DNA of 64,000 nt from Mycolicibacterium nivoides (GTDB lineage: Bacteria; Actinomycetota; Actinomycetes; Mycobacteriales; Mycobacteriaceae): assembly GCF_003855255.1 (NCBI RefSeq), contig NZ_CP034072.1, forward strand, positions 3,154,727 to 3,218,726, given 5' to 3'. Of the stretch, positions 1-9,161 are shown in pieces; the stretch's first letter is position 1; each line of letters begins with the position of its first letter. A program made the position numbers and the translations under genes. A model generated the notes under the pieces. The model was given only the letters and a program-made list of their open reading frames with translations. It searched no databases and was not told the DNA's origin.

Positions 1-1119
1 GTCCCGCAGCCGCGGCTGCGGATAGGTCACCGGCGGGGGGACATACGGCGGCGGCGTATAGACCGGCGCCGGCGGTGGCGTGTAGACCGGGGCCGGTGCG
101 GGCGGAACGTATGCGGGCGCAGGGGCCGGGGCGGCAGGGGCCTGCGGGACCTGGGCGGGCGGCTGGTGCGCCGGCGGGTTGACGGCCTCGACCGCCTGGG
201 CCGGCGGCGGAGCCGCGGGAGTCTGCGGCGGTGCGGCAGGCGCCGGCTTGATGGCGGGTTTGTCGGCGGGCTTCTGCACCGGCTTCGGTGCAGGCCCGGC
301 TTCGGGCGCCGATTCCTGAATGCTCGCGGCGTGCGCGGTCTCCGATACCGCGCCCGGATGAAGATGCAGGCCGATGGCGGCCGAGGTCGCGACGACGAGC
401 GTCACCAAAGCCCCGCCGACGACCGACGACAATGCGCCGACCTTGGTCCAGTGCACCGCCTTGACCGGAGTGGCAACGGTATTCACCGCGAGCGCCGCCG
501 CCAGCCCCGCACCTCGGGCGAACGCGAGATCGGATTCTGCTGCGGTGATCACCGCAGCCGGGATGGAGTCGGCCAGCTCGGCCACCGTCGGATCGTGGGC
601 ATCGGAGCCCAGGATGAACATCGCGCTGACCGGCCTGCCGGTGAGCGCCAGCAGCCCGGCGATATCGGTCGCGAACGTCTCGGACCGCTCGATCCGGTCG
701 GCGCTGACGTCGTCGGGCGTCACGATCGCCACCACCGCGGCGTCGGGTTCGACGATGCAGACCGCGATGTCGTCGTGTTCGGTGATCTCGGCGATGCCAC
801 TGGCCAGCATGCCGGCCGCCTCGATCTCCGAGACTGCGAAGACGTTTCCGTAGCCGCGGGTGTCCAGGGCCTCCATGATGTGCCCGGCCAGCGGGGCGGC
901 GTCATTGGTCCACGTCACGCCGATCGCATGGATGCGGTGTCCGCCTTCGAGCTCGGTGTCGTCCACCAGGCCACGCAGCAGTCCGTCGGGGTCGTAGCCG
1001 ATGACGTCCTCGAGGGAGATCGCGCCACGATCGACCGGGCGCCCCTCGCCCGTCGTGCCTTCGACGAGCACCCACCGAACGGCTCTCGAAGTCATCGCGA
1101 GGCCGAGCACGAGATCCAT
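1..1119 (-). CDS. DUF7159-type mycobacterial membrane protein (3' end off window)
   Basis: The reading frame starts at ATG 1119-1117 and stays open to base 1, so the C-terminus lies outside the window. The N-terminal 220 residues begin MDLVLGLAMTSRAVRWVLVE and form a soluble domain. One membrane segment follows at about residues 225-245, then a long Ala/Pro-rich tail with repeated PVYTPPPAP-like units. A second protein of the same architecture starts at 12975 (MDVVLGVAVTGRVARLAMI), so the two are paralogues. The N-terminal fold recalls the actin-like first lobe of the mycobacterial DUF7159 group; the family name is from memory and the biochemical role is unknown. The inferred topology is a cytoplasmic N-terminal domain with the proline-rich tail outside the membrane. 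Confidence 0.75.
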   Translation of the reverse strand, partial: MDLVLGLAMTSRAVRWVLVEGTTGEGRPVDRGAISLEDVIGYDPDGLLRGLVDDTELEGGHRIHAIGVTWTNDAAPLAGHIMEALDTRGYGNVFAVSEIEAAGMLASGIAEITEHDDIAVCIVEPDAAVVAIVTPDDVSADRIERSETFATDIAGLLALTGRPVSAMFILGSDAHDPTVAELADSIPAAVITAAESDLAFARGAGLAAALAVNTVATPVKAVHWTKVGALSSVVGGALVTLVVATSAAIGLHLHPGAVSETAHAASIQESAPEAGPAPKPVQKPADKPAIKPAPAAPPQTPAAPPPAQAVEAVNPPAHQPPAQVPQAPAAPAPAPAYVPPAPAPVYTPPPAPVYTPPPYVPPPVTYPQPRLRD

Positions 1120-1264
1120 ACCGATCCCCCGATCTGCCTAGTCAGTCGTTGTTCAGGTTACCGGTGTGACGCCGCTTACAGGTGGGTGCGGCGATCTACG
1201 CGCAAACTCCCCCATCCGGCATGGGCCCGCACTCCTACTGCGGCACACCATAAGCTCGCTGCAT

Positions 1265-1717
1265 ATGAGGTACATCGCCGCCGTCCTGGCCACCACATCC
1301 GTGCTCGCCGGATGTGCGGTCGCGGGCATGCCGACGATGGCTGCGGTGACCAACGAATGGCGGCAGGCCGTCATGGAGGCGGTGGCCGGCCTCGGCTCGA
1401 AGATGGGTCCGATCGGCAATGCGATGGTGACCGCCGACCACAAGACCGACTACGGCGCACTGCACAGCGCGTGCAACGACATGCGCCATTACATCGACTC
1501 GGTGCAGAACAAGGTCCTGCCCGGGCCCGACATCGAGGTCAACACGGCCCTGCGGGCAGGTTTCGACGGCTACCGCAGCATGGCCGACCAATGCGTGGGG
1601 TTGACGCCGGCAAACAGTTCCGGCCGGCTGATGAAGTTGGGCGCCACCATCGACGAGGCTCATCTGCACATCAAGGACGCGCTGAGGCTGCTGGGCGTCG
1701 CCATCCCGAACCGCTAG
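1265..1717 (+). CDS. Small secreted lipoprotein of unknown function
   Basis: The 150-residue product starts at ATG 1265 (MRYIAAVLATTSVLAGCAVAG). Its short hydrophobic signal ends in the lipobox LAGC, so Cys17 should be lipidated and the mature protein anchored on the outer face of the membrane. The rest is a soluble, probably helical domain with two further cysteines (in HSACNDM and ADQCVGL) that may form a disulfide. It has no motif I recognise. An upstream in-frame start at 1166 would put charged residues before the signal and hide the lipobox, so it is rejected. The gene converges on the TetR gene, the two stop codons overlapping at 1714-1717. Confidence 0.75.
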   Translation: MRYIAAVLATTSVLAGCAVAGMPTMAAVTNEWRQAVMEAVAGLGSKMGPIGNAMVTADHKTDYGALHSACNDMRHYIDSVQNKVLPGPDIEVNTALRAGFDGYRSMADQCVGLTPANSSGRLMKLGATIDEAHLHIKDALRLLGVAIPNR

Positions 1718-2301
1718 GGCCACAGACCGGCGGCGACCGCGGCGAGCCGATCGAGCTTGACCCGTGAGGCCCCGTCCCGGGCCTGCTGGGCGATACCGCT
1801 GAGCAGGGCCATCACATAGCGGGCCAAGGCGTCCGGATCGGTCGAGGACGGCAGGGCCCCGGCCGCGATATCGGCGCGGATCTTGTCGGCGAACTGGGCG
1901 ATCTTGTGTTCGCGGACGATGCGCATGGATTTCTGCACGACCGGGTCGGTGGTCCCCGCATCGCCGCTGACGATCAGGCAGCCCGAGGGAAGCCCGCGGC
2001 GGGTGTACCGTGCGGGCGCCTCGGCGAAGACCCTGGCCGCGGCGCGACGCGCGGTCGTCTCCTCCGCCAATGCGGCATCGATGAATCCGCCGTACTCGCG
2101 GTCGTACACCTCGACGGCCTCGGCGAACAGGTGCTGTTTGTCGCCGAAGGTGTTGTAGAGGCTGGGTGCGGCGATGCCGACCTCTTCGGTGAGATCGCGC
2201 ATGGACGTGGCCTCGTACCCGTTCTGCCAGAACATCCGGATCACCTTGTCCAGCACCTCGTCTCGATCGAAGGACCGAGGGCGTCCCCGCGTCGTCGCCA
2301 T
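1714..2301 (-). CDS. TetR/AcrR-family transcriptional regulator
   Basis: This 195-residue protein has the typical TetR N-terminal HTH (residues about 8-55: FDRDEVLDKVIRMFWQNGYE, then TSMRDLTEEVGIAAPSLYNTFGDKQHLFAEAV). Its C-terminal helical domain should bind a ligand. It resembles the group that pairs with SDR or alkene reductase genes. It is transcribed divergently from the SDR gene at 2378, and the 76-bp intergenic stretch carries dyads. It therefore probably represses itself and the SDR-MFS pair and is released by a small molecule that the reductase or efflux pump handles. The ligand cannot be predicted from sequence. Confidence 0.9.
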   Translation of the reverse strand: MATTRGRPRSFDRDEVLDKVIRMFWQNGYEATSMRDLTEEVGIAAPSLYNTFGDKQHLFAEAVEVYDREYGGFIDAALAEETTARRAAARVFAEAPARYTRRGLPSGCLIVSGDAGTTDPVVQKSMRIVREHKIAQFADKIRADIAAGALPSSTDPDALARYVMALLSGIAQQARDGASRVKLDRLAAVAAGLWP

Positions 2302-2313
2302 GCAGCCATTTTA

Positions 2314-2362
2314 TAGCGATCGTTTCAAAATATGCTAGCGTCGCATTTTGTAACGTACGCTA
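2314..2362. promoter_or_regulatory. Candidate TetR operator dyads in divergent promoter
   Basis: The TetR-SDR intergenic region is AT-rich against its surroundings. It contains TAGCGT (2336-2341) and its inverted copy ACGCTA (2357-2362) 15 bp apart, and an outer TAGC/GCTA pair at 2314-2337. Such dyads between a TetR gene and its divergent target are the usual operator location. The GAAAGGA ribosome site for the SDR gene follows immediately. The assignment to this TetR protein rests on position only. Confidence 0.5.
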
Positions 2363-2377
2363 AAGAAAGGACGACAC

Positions 2378-3130
2378 ATGGGCGCACTGACAGGCAAGAC
2401 GGCGCTGGTCACCGGGGGCAGCCGCGGTATCGGCCGCGCGATCGCACAGCGCCTCGCAGCGGATGGGGCCCGGGTCGGCGTGCATTACGGAACGGGAACC
2501 GACGCGGCTGCGCAGACGGTGCAGCAGATCCGCGATGCCGGCGGGTCGGCGTTCGCATTCGGGGCGCAACTCGGCGTCCCCGGTGACGCCGACGAACTGT
2601 GGACGGCCTTCGACCAGCACGCCGACGGCGTCGACATCCTGGTCAACAACGCCGGAATCCTCGGCACCCGAACACCGTTCACCGATCTCACCCGGGCGGA
2701 GCTCGACACGGTGTTCGCGGTCAACACCACCGCACCGGTTTTCGTGGTGCAGCAGGGCCTGACCCGACTGCGCGACGGCGGACGCATCGTCAACATCTCC
2801 ACCCGGTTCACCCACGGCATGCGCATCCCCGACCTGCTCGCCTACGCGATGTCCAAGGCCGCGGTCGATGCGTTCACCGCCACCCTGGCCAAAGAACTCG
2901 CCGCCCGGCGGATCACGGTCAACGCGGTGGGGCCGGGCAGTGTCGACACGGATATGAATGCCGCGCGGCTGGCAACACCCGAGGGCCGGGCCGCAGTGGC
3001 CGCCCAATCGCCGTTCAACAGGGTGGCCGACCCGGTAGACGTCGCCGACATCGTGGCCTTCCTGGCGTCAGACGATTCCCGGTGGGTCACCGGACAGTGG
3101 ATCGACGCCACCGGCGGGTCGCTGCTCTGA
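2378..3130 (+). CDS. SDR-family NAD(P)-dependent oxidoreductase
   Basis: This 250-residue classical short-chain dehydrogenase has the cofactor motif TGGSRGIG (residues 12-19), NNAG at 90-93, the active-site NIST segment at 139-142 and YAMSK at 156-160. It resembles FabG-like oxidoreductases common beside TetR genes. The start ATG 2378 has a GAAAGGA ribosome site. The stop codon overlaps the start of the MFS gene (ATGA), so the two are translationally coupled. The substrate is unknown. The linkage to a drug-efflux-type pump suggests that the pair modifies and exports, or detoxifies, a small organic compound sensed by the TetR protein. Confidence 0.9.
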   Translation: MGALTGKTALVTGGSRGIGRAIAQRLAADGARVGVHYGTGTDAAAQTVQQIRDAGGSAFAFGAQLGVPGDADELWTAFDQHADGVDILVNNAGILGTRTPFTDLTRAELDTVFAVNTTAPVFVVQQGLTRLRDGGRIVNISTRFTHGMRIPDLLAYAMSKAAVDAFTATLAKELAARRITVNAVGPGSVDTDMNAARLATPEGRAAVAAQSPFNRVADPVDVADIVAFLASDDSRWVTGQWIDATGGSLL

Positions 3131-4323
3131 TGCCGACCGCCATCTGGATCATCGGCCTTGCGATATTCGCCCAGGGCACAAGCGAACTCGTTCTCGCCGG
3201 GCTCCTGCCCGGGCTGGCCGCCGATCTGTCGGTCAGTATTCCGCAGGCGGGCCTGTTGATCACGGGATTCGCCCTGGGCATGCTGGTCGGCGCGCCCGTG
3301 TTGGCCGTGGCGACGCTCCGGCTGCCTCGGCGCCGGACGATGCTGGCCTTTCTCGCCGTGTTCGTCGTCGCGCATATCGTCGGGGCGCTGACCGATGACT
3401 ACGCCGTCCTGTTCACCACCCGGTTCGTCGCAGCGTTCGTCTACGCCGGATTCTGGGCGGTCGGCAGCGCCACCGCCATGGCCCTGGTGACACCCGAACG
3501 GCGCGGGCGCGCGATGAGCATCGTCGCCGGAGGCCTGACCGTCGCGACCGTGATCGGCCTGCCCGCGGGCACCTGGATCGGCCAGCACCTCGGCTGGCGC
3601 GGGACATTCTGGGTGATCGCCGCGATGAGCACCGTCGCAGCGGTCGCAATCCTGACCGGCGTGCCCGAGCTGAAGCCGCGAACTCCCCCACGACTGGCCA
3701 CCGAGATCCGCGGCCTCGCAGTACCGCGACTGTGGCTGTCCTACGCCATGACCGCTGTCTCCACCACCGCGCTCTTGGGCACCTTCTCGTATCTCGCGGC
3801 GATGTTGATCGACACCACCGGGCTTGATCCACGATGGGTGCCGCTCGTCCTGCTGGCGTACGGCGCTGGGTCGATCATCGGGATCGCGTTGGGCGGCCAC
3901 ATCGCCGACCGCTTTCCCTTGGGAGTGCTGGCCGCCGGATTCACCGGACTACTGGCCGTCTCCTGCTTCATCGCATTGACCGCCGCGCACGTCGTGCCGG
4001 TCGTGATCGGGGTGTTCCTGCTCGGCCTAGCCGGGTTCGGCACCAACCCGGCGCTGAACTCCCGGGTTGTCGGTATCGCGCCGGCCTCACCGACGCTGTC
4101 CATGGCCGGCAACGTGTCCGCGTTCAACGTCGGCATCAGCCTCGGGCCATGGCTGGGCGGCCTCGCACTCACCGCCGGTTTCGGCTACCCCGCGGTGGCG
4201 TGGATCGGCGCCGTCCTGGCCGCCGCGGCGCTCCTGCTGCTCGCCGTCGAGGTGTATGTCCCGATGCCGCACCGGCAACCCTGGTCAGGGGCTACAAAAG
4301 TGACGGAGACCTCAGCCAGTTAA
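3130..4323 (+). CDS. MFS efflux transporter, Cmx/CmrA-like
   Basis: This 397-residue protein has about 12 hydrophobic segments. It closely follows the pattern of the actinobacterial Cmx/CmrA chloramphenicol exporters: an N-terminus like MPTAIWIIGLAIFAQGTSE, then LLPGLAADL, RRGRAMSI after helix 4, and an antiporter-type GLPAGTWIG in helix 5. ATG 3130 overlaps the TGA of the SDR gene, so the pair forms an operon. Cmx-like pumps export chloramphenicol, but many relatives have other substrates, so drug resistance is only a possibility. The downstream pit gene begins 39 bp later. Confidence 0.85.
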   Translation: MPTAIWIIGLAIFAQGTSELVLAGLLPGLAADLSVSIPQAGLLITGFALGMLVGAPVLAVATLRLPRRRTMLAFLAVFVVAHIVGALTDDYAVLFTTRFVAAFVYAGFWAVGSATAMALVTPERRGRAMSIVAGGLTVATVIGLPAGTWIGQHLGWRGTFWVIAAMSTVAAVAILTGVPELKPRTPPRLATEIRGLAVPRLWLSYAMTAVSTTALLGTFSYLAAMLIDTTGLDPRWVPLVLLAYGAGSIIGIALGGHIADRFPLGVLAAGFTGLLAVSCFIALTAAHVVPVVIGVFLLGLAGFGTNPALNSRVVGIAPASPTLSMAGNVSAFNVGISLGPWLGGLALTAGFGYPAVAWIGAVLAAAALLLLAVEVYVPMPHRQPWSGATKVTETSAS

Positions 4324-4362
4324 TTAGGTTTCCGTATCGATTGTGTTCAAGAATTGTTTACC

Positions 4363-5502
4363 GTGTCGTTACAGTTTCTCCTGCTGTGCATCGTCGTCTT
4401 CACGGCCCTGATGTTCGACTTCACCAACGGGTTTCACGACACCGGCAATGCCATGGCGACCTCGATCGCCAGTGGCGCCCTCAAACCACGAACCGCGGTA
4501 GCCCTTTCAGCACTGCTGAACCTGGTCGGCGCCTTTCTGTCCACCGCCGTGGCGGCAACAATCGCCAAGGGTCTGGTGGACGCCGATCTGGTGTCCCTGG
4601 AGCTGGTGTTCGCCGGGCTCGTCGGCGCCATCCTGTGGAATTTGTTCACCTGGCTGATGGGCATCCCGTCCAGCTCGTCGCACGCACTCATCGGCGGGAT
4701 CGTCGGCGCGATGATCGCCGCCGTCGGCGGCCACGGCGTGATCTGGCACGGGGTGGTCTCCACCGTCATCGTGCCCGCGGTGTTGTCGCCACTGATCGCC
4801 GGTCTGGTGGCCTGCATCGCCAGCTGGCTGGTCTACCGGCTGATCCGCGGGCTTCCCAAGGACCGCACCATCGCCGCGTTCCGGTACGGACAGATCGGCT
4901 CGGCGTCCCTGATCTCACTGGCACACGGCACCAACGATGCCCAGAAGACGATGGGCATCATCTTCCTCGCGCTGATCTCCTACGGTGCCGTCGACGAATC
5001 CGCCAGCATGCCGCCGTTCTGGGTGATCACCGCCTGTGCCGTCGCCATCGCACTGGGGACGCTCTCGGGTGGATGGCGGGTCATCCGCACCCTGGGCAAA
5101 GGCCTGGTCGACACCGAAGCTCCGCAGGGGATGGCCGCCGAAGTCTCCTCGGCGGCCACCATCCTGCTGTCCAGCCACTTCGGCTACTCGCTGTCCACCA
5201 CGCACGTCGCGACCGGGTCCATCCTCGGCAGCGGACTGGGCCGTCGCACCGAGGTGCGCTGGGCCGTCGCCCGCAACATGGCCGTCGCGTGGCTGATCAC
5301 CCTGCCGGCCGCGGGCCTGGTCGGCGCGCTCACGTATGCCCTGGTGCACGGGATCGGCGGCTTTGCCGGACCGCTGGTCGGGTTCGTGGCCCTGATCGCC
5401 TCGACCGTGCCCATCTGGCTCAAGTCGCGCAAGCCGCCGATCGACCACAAGAACGTCAACGATGCGTGGCAGGGCAGCCTGACCGCGGTCGAGAGCAAGT
5501 AG
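4363..5502 (+). CDS. pitA: Inorganic phosphate permease, PiT family
   Basis: The product is a low-affinity phosphate:cation symporter of about 380 residues with the PiT signature GFHDTGNAMATSIASGAL near the N-terminus and the matching second half-repeat (GTNDAQKTMGII). Both carry the paired Asn/Asp residues of the two inverted repeats. It matches M. tuberculosis Rv0545c (PitA) in layout. GTG 4363 gives an N-terminus (VSLQFLLLCIVVF) aligning with that family and has a weak AAGAA about 9 bp upstream; TTG 4354 would add three residues and cannot be excluded. The next gene encodes the small membrane protein that also follows pitA in M. tuberculosis, which supports the assignment. Confidence 0.92.
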   Translation: MSLQFLLLCIVVFTALMFDFTNGFHDTGNAMATSIASGALKPRTAVALSALLNLVGAFLSTAVAATIAKGLVDADLVSLELVFAGLVGAILWNLFTWLMGIPSSSSHALIGGIVGAMIAAVGGHGVIWHGVVSTVIVPAVLSPLIAGLVACIASWLVYRLIRGLPKDRTIAAFRYGQIGSASLISLAHGTNDAQKTMGIIFLALISYGAVDESASMPPFWVITACAVAIALGTLSGGWRVIRTLGKGLVDTEAPQGMAAEVSSAATILLSSHFGYSLSTTHVATGSILGSGLGRRTEVRWAVARNMAVAWLITLPAAGLVGALTYALVHGIGGFAGPLVGFVALIASTVPIWLKSRKPPIDHKNVNDAWQGSLTAVESK

Positions 5503-5513
5503 GGACGGGGCTG

Positions 5514-5789
5514 ATGAACAACTGGATCAATCTCGTGGCCGTCGGCAAGATCCTGCTCTTCGGCCTGGCAGTGGGCGCCTCCGTGCCGACCCTGTTCGCG
5601 ATCGGCGTCCGGTTGCACATCGCAGCTGACGGTCCCTCAAACGCCGGGCGGCGACGCTTGCTGGCCGGTCTGAGCTGGGTGTTCTTCGCGTTGGTGCTGG
5701 TCGTGGTGGTCACCGGCGTGCTGTTCATCGCCAACAACTTCATCGGCCATCACACGGGCGTCTACTTGTTCGGCGGCACAGCGCACTAG
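5514..5789 (+). CDS. Small membrane protein linked to pitA (Rv0544c-like)
   Basis: This 91-residue protein starts at ATG 5514 after a GGGACGGGG ribosome site, 11 bp downstream of pitA. It has two clear membrane segments, at about residues 8-30 and 47-70, separated by a short basic loop (GRRRLL). Its position next to pitA matches Rv0544c of M. tuberculosis, an uncharacterised conserved membrane protein. It is probably co-transcribed with pitA and may be an accessory subunit, but no function is known. Confidence 0.85.
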   Translation: MNNWINLVAVGKILLFGLAVGASVPTLFAIGVRLHIAADGPSNAGRRRLLAGLSWVFFALVLVVVVTGVLFIANNFIGHHTGVYLFGGTAH

Positions 5790-5802
5790 GCGCCGGGCCG
5801 AC

Positions 5803-6774
5803 TCAGGCCAGCGGCGCGACCGGCGCCGGCACAGCCGGTGCGGGGGCAACGGGCGCGGGTGTGGTCGGCGACGGTGCCGCCGGACTTTGAGCGGGCGCCG
5901 GACCAGGAAGGTTCTGCGGCGCCGGCCCCATGTGCTGAGCAGGCTGTGCGGCCTGAGCAGGCTGGACCCGCGACGGCTGCGACGGGCCGGCGCCCGCCAG
6001 CGTCGCAGGCGGAACGACGGGCGGGGTTGCCTGTTGCTCCCAGTCGTCCTGAAGCTTGCTCGCCGCGAAGGCGGCGCCCTGATTCACCAGGCCGGCTTCG
6101 GCGTACTGCGTGTGGATGCCGAAGCTCCTGCCCTGCGGATCGCACACCAGGTCGTTGTCGACACAGAGATCGATGGCCTTGGCCGTGTAATTCGGCCCGA
6201 CCACGACCGAGGGATTGTTGAGTACCTTCATGAATCGCGGCGACGGTTTCCCGAACAACGCGACGGCCGCCACGTGGTCAGCTACATCCGGCGGCATGGG
6301 CGCGGGCACGTCTGCCGGTGAAATCCCATCGGGCACAACGCTCGCAGTTACGAAACCGATGACCGCCGCGCCCTGAGAGAACCCGCCGAGCACCATCTTG
6401 GTGTCTGGGCAATTGGCCGCGGTGGCCAAGATGTGCGCTCGCGCGTCGGCGATTCCCTGGACTGCAGTTGGGAAGTCGGTGGTAGCGGGGTAATCGACGG
6501 GATACACCCCCACCGACTTCGCACCGACGTTGGCGCGCAACGAGTTGACGAACGCCTCGCCCGTATCGCCTACGCCTGGCGCTTCCATGGTGCCGCGGGC
6601 GAATATCACCTCAGCATCCGGACACGGTGCCGCATTGGCGGACGGCATCGTCACGTTGCCCATCACGGAAGCCGCCCCCGCCATGACGGCAACCAAACCG
6701 GCACTTCCGAGTTTCCCCACGGATTCAGAGTGACATAGGACAGCATTGAGCGCGCCCCGAGCAAGCGGAGGCAT
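5803..6774 (-). CDS. Cutinase-family secreted serine esterase
   Basis: This 323-residue alpha/beta hydrolase has a signal sequence ending near ANAAP (residue about 50), then the cutinase core CPDAEVIFARGTMEAPGVG. The nucleophile motif is GFSQG (Ser133), and the Asp/His pair lies in DLVCD (Asp208) and GIHTQY (His221). Mycobacterial cutinase-like proteins hydrolyse lipid esters in or outside the envelope. A Pro/Ala-rich tail of about 80 residues follows the catalytic domain. ATG 6774 is supported by an AGGGA ribosome site 5 bp upstream. The gene is divergent from the PE-PPE hydrolase gene at 6823, with only 48 bp between the two starts. Confidence 0.92.
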   Translation of the reverse strand: MPPLARGALNAVLCHSESVGKLGSAGLVAVMAGAASVMGNVTMPSANAAPCPDAEVIFARGTMEAPGVGDTGEAFVNSLRANVGAKSVGVYPVDYPATTDFPTAVQGIADARAHILATAANCPDTKMVLGGFSQGAAVIGFVTASVVPDGISPADVPAPMPPDVADHVAAVALFGKPSPRFMKVLNNPSVVVGPNYTAKAIDLCVDNDLVCDPQGRSFGIHTQYAEAGLVNQGAAFAASKLQDDWEQQATPPVVPPATLAGAGPSQPSRVQPAQAAQPAQHMGPAPQNLPGPAPAQSPAAPSPTTPAPVAPAPAVPAPVAPLA

Positions 6775-6822
6775 ACAGGTCCCTCAAGAACCAAAGAGAA
6801 CTCTTAGGAAAGGAATTCATGA

Positions 6823-8403
6823 ATGAAGGGTCGGGGGAAATCGTCGTGCCGTGCGCGCCGGCAGCGGGTTTCGCATCGGTGGGCTTCGATGCTGTTCGCC
6901 GGTGGCCTCGTGGTCGCGGTGTCGGCAGGAGTCACCGTCAGCACGCCAACAGCCACTTACAGTGCCGCGATTCGACTGGTCGGCACGACGATCGGCGTGG
7001 GGCCCTCGTTCGACGCATTCGGATTGACCGTCCCGATGTTGTTCTACGGAAGCACCATCCCCGAAGGCGACTCGTACCACACGCTCCCCTACCCCGCCCA
7101 GATCAACCTCGACTACCCGATCATCTCGGATCTGCCGGTGCTGTCGGGTCTTCCGTACTGGCCGCAGTCCCTGAAGCGATCCGAGGGGGTCGGTGCCGGC
7201 TACCTGCTGCAGGACATCGCCAATACAGCGGCAGGTGAGAAGATCACGATCATCGGCGTATCGCAGGGCAACCAGGTCGCCGAGCTCGCCCGGGCCGCAA
7301 TGACCAAAAGCCTGAATTACGTTGCCAATGCCGGGAATTACGAGTTCGTCTTCATCGGGAACCCCTATCAACCCAACGGCGGCATCCTCACCCGGTTGGC
7401 GTCGTGGAGCACCCTTCCGATACTGGGCGACATCTTCCCGCTCGGCCGTCCCGGGCCGTCCGACAGTCCCTTCGAGACGACCTATTACCAAAACCAATAC
7501 GACGGTATCGCCGACTTCCCGGCCTATTTCAACGTGCTGTCGCTGGTGAACTCGTTTGCCGGGCAGTTGTTCGGGCATGCATTTCCCGGCTACGTCCTGG
7601 AGTATCCCGACGCCCCCAACGCGGTGAAGACACAGGTCGGCAACACCACCTACGTGACGTTGCCCCAGTATCTTCCGCTGCTGGCACCGCTTCGCATACC
7701 CGCATCCCTGATCGGCGCGGAACGATTCGTCGACGCCATGGACCCGATCCTGCGGGTCTTCGTCGAAATGGGATACGACCGCACCGCAGATCCCAGTCAC
7801 GCCCAGGAATTCAGCTGGGTCACGCCGCAGGAGAAGGTGCAGGAAGCGCTGAACGAACTGCCGCGCGCGTTCAAACAATCGCTCGCCATCCTCGGTGGCG
7901 AGAAGTACATCCCCACGCTGCCCCAGCCGGTCGTGTCGGACACCGAACCCGAAACCCCGGTGACCGAACATCCCATCGTGCCGGTGGGCACCTCGCCGTT
8001 CGAGCAGGACGTGCGCCGCGCGGTGGAGGACATGGCGGCAGCGTTGTCGAACGCCACCCGGCCTTTTGCCACAGTGCTTCAAGCCATCGGCGCGGCAACG
8101 CGGACGCAGAAAACGGTTGAGCCGACCGGGCAGACCGGGCCGACCGCTGCTGTTTTCGCGCCGATGTCACCGCGCAGCCCGAAGGCGCGCACGCAATCGG
8201 CCTCGCCCCGCAGCGATTCGGTGCAGCGATTGAGGGCGGTCCCACAGGCGAAGGGCTCCGACCGGGATTCTGTTCGCTCGAACCTTCGCTCGACGGTTCG
8301 AGCATCGGTTGGCTCGGCTGTCGGCTCAACCAAGAAGGCCGGGAAGTCCGCACCCAGTCAGCGCCATCGTCCCTCGGAGCACAAGCACAACCGCGCGGGC
8401 TAA
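6823..8403 (+). CDS. PE-PPE-domain serine hydrolase (copy 1)
   Basis: This 526-residue protein has a basic N-terminus with a single hydrophobic segment (about residues 23-40), an uncleaved anchor or signal. The PE-PPE hydrolase domain (PF08237 type) follows, with YWPQSLKRS and the nucleophile elbow GVSQG (Ser147). The domain is named after PE/PPE proteins, but no PE or PPE N-terminal domain is present. Family members are esterases or acyltransferases; PE-PPE-like Chp2 proteins in trehalose lipid assembly are an example. The last 130 residues are basic, Ser/Arg-rich and look disordered. ATG 6823 has a GGAAAGGA ribosome site; ATG 6819 is in another frame. A paralogue starts at 9361. Confidence 0.88.
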   Translation: MKGRGKSSCRARRQRVSHRWASMLFAGGLVVAVSAGVTVSTPTATYSAAIRLVGTTIGVGPSFDAFGLTVPMLFYGSTIPEGDSYHTLPYPAQINLDYPIISDLPVLSGLPYWPQSLKRSEGVGAGYLLQDIANTAAGEKITIIGVSQGNQVAELARAAMTKSLNYVANAGNYEFVFIGNPYQPNGGILTRLASWSTLPILGDIFPLGRPGPSDSPFETTYYQNQYDGIADFPAYFNVLSLVNSFAGQLFGHAFPGYVLEYPDAPNAVKTQVGNTTYVTLPQYLPLLAPLRIPASLIGAERFVDAMDPILRVFVEMGYDRTADPSHAQEFSWVTPQEKVQEALNELPRAFKQSLAILGGEKYIPTLPQPVVSDTEPETPVTEHPIVPVGTSPFEQDVRRAVEDMAAALSNATRPFATVLQAIGAATRTQKTVEPTGQTGPTAAVFAPMSPRSPKARTQSASPRSDSVQRLRAVPQAKGSDRDSVRSNLRSTVRASVGSAVGSTKKAGKSAPSQRHRPSEHKHNRAG

Positions 8404-8444
8404 CCGACCGACCGCGGGATGGCGCCCGCACTACACTCCGGGCC

Positions 8445-9158
8445 ATGGACAGACCGCCGGCGGCGCCTGGCGCAGGCGCAACGTCGGAGCAGGCGGCAAA
8501 GCCCCGCGGGCAGCGCACGATCCGCGGACTCGACGCCGAACAGCGTCGGGCCCATCGCCGTGAGCAATTGTTGACCGCCGCCTTCGAGCTGATTGCGCGC
8601 GACGGGTACGCCAACACCTCGATCGAGCAGATCTGCCAGACGGCGTATGTCGGTAACAAGGCGTTCTACGAGGTCTTCGACAGCAAAGAAGACTGCTACC
8701 TGGCCCTGCTCGCCCAGATCGCGGCACAGATCGAGAAGCGGGCGGTCGAGGCCCTCGCCGATGCGCCGGACGACCCGGACGAAACCGTCCATCGGCTGCT
8801 GTCGGCCTTTGCCCACGCGCTCGTCGACGATCCCCGGGTGGCCGTGGTGGCCTTCGGGGAGTGCGCAGGCATCTCGCCGCGGGTCGAGCGGCTGCGCCGG
8901 GAGAATCGCCGCTGGACTGCGGCGTTTCTCGAGAATCTGTGGCGGCAGCGCGAGTTTCCCTGCCTGCCCGATACCGGCGCGGTCGACTATCACGCCTTGG
9001 CGGTGTCGACCGTGGGCGGGCTCTTCGAGAGCGTGGCCGACTGGCTGCACCAGCGGGAGACCGGCAGCGATTCGCCGCCGACCATCGACACGCTGATCGG
9101 CAATCTGGCGAGCTTTGTGGCGGTGGTTCGCGCCGGGATCGCGGCGTCCGCCCACTGA
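8445..9158 (+). CDS. TetR-family regulator between two PE-PPE genes
   Basis: The 237-residue product has a TetR HTH at about residues 30-80 (RREQLLTAAFELIARDGYAN, then TSIEQICQTAYVGNKAFYEVFDSKEDCYLALL) and a C-terminal all-helical ligand domain. The first 30 residues are Pro/Ala-rich. It lies on the same strand between two paralogous PE-PPE hydrolase genes, 41 bp after the first. Three interlocking inverted repeats directly downstream (9162-9211), ahead of the second PE-PPE gene, are likely binding sites for it. A role as local regulator of the envelope hydrolases is inferred from position. Confidence 0.9.
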   Translation: MDRPPAAPGAGATSEQAAKPRGQRTIRGLDAEQRRAHRREQLLTAAFELIARDGYANTSIEQICQTAYVGNKAFYEVFDSKEDCYLALLAQIAAQIEKRAVEALADAPDDPDETVHRLLSAFAHALVDDPRVAVVAFGECAGISPRVERLRRENRRWTAAFLENLWRQREFPCLPDTGAVDYHALAVSTVGGLFESVADWLHQRETGSDSPPTIDTLIGNLASFVAVVRAGIAASAH

Positions 9159-9161
9159 ATC

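Noticed and set aside
166..1767. Open frame of 533 codons on the plus strand
   Set aside because: It overlaps antisense the gene starting at 1119 and the lipoprotein gene, is Arg/Gly-rich with no domain, and is typical of shadow frames in high-GC DNA.
3834..5789. Open frame of 651 codons crossing the MFS, pit and small membrane genes
   Set aside because: Only its last 91 codons (from 5514) are a real gene; the rest is out of frame with two clear transporter genes.
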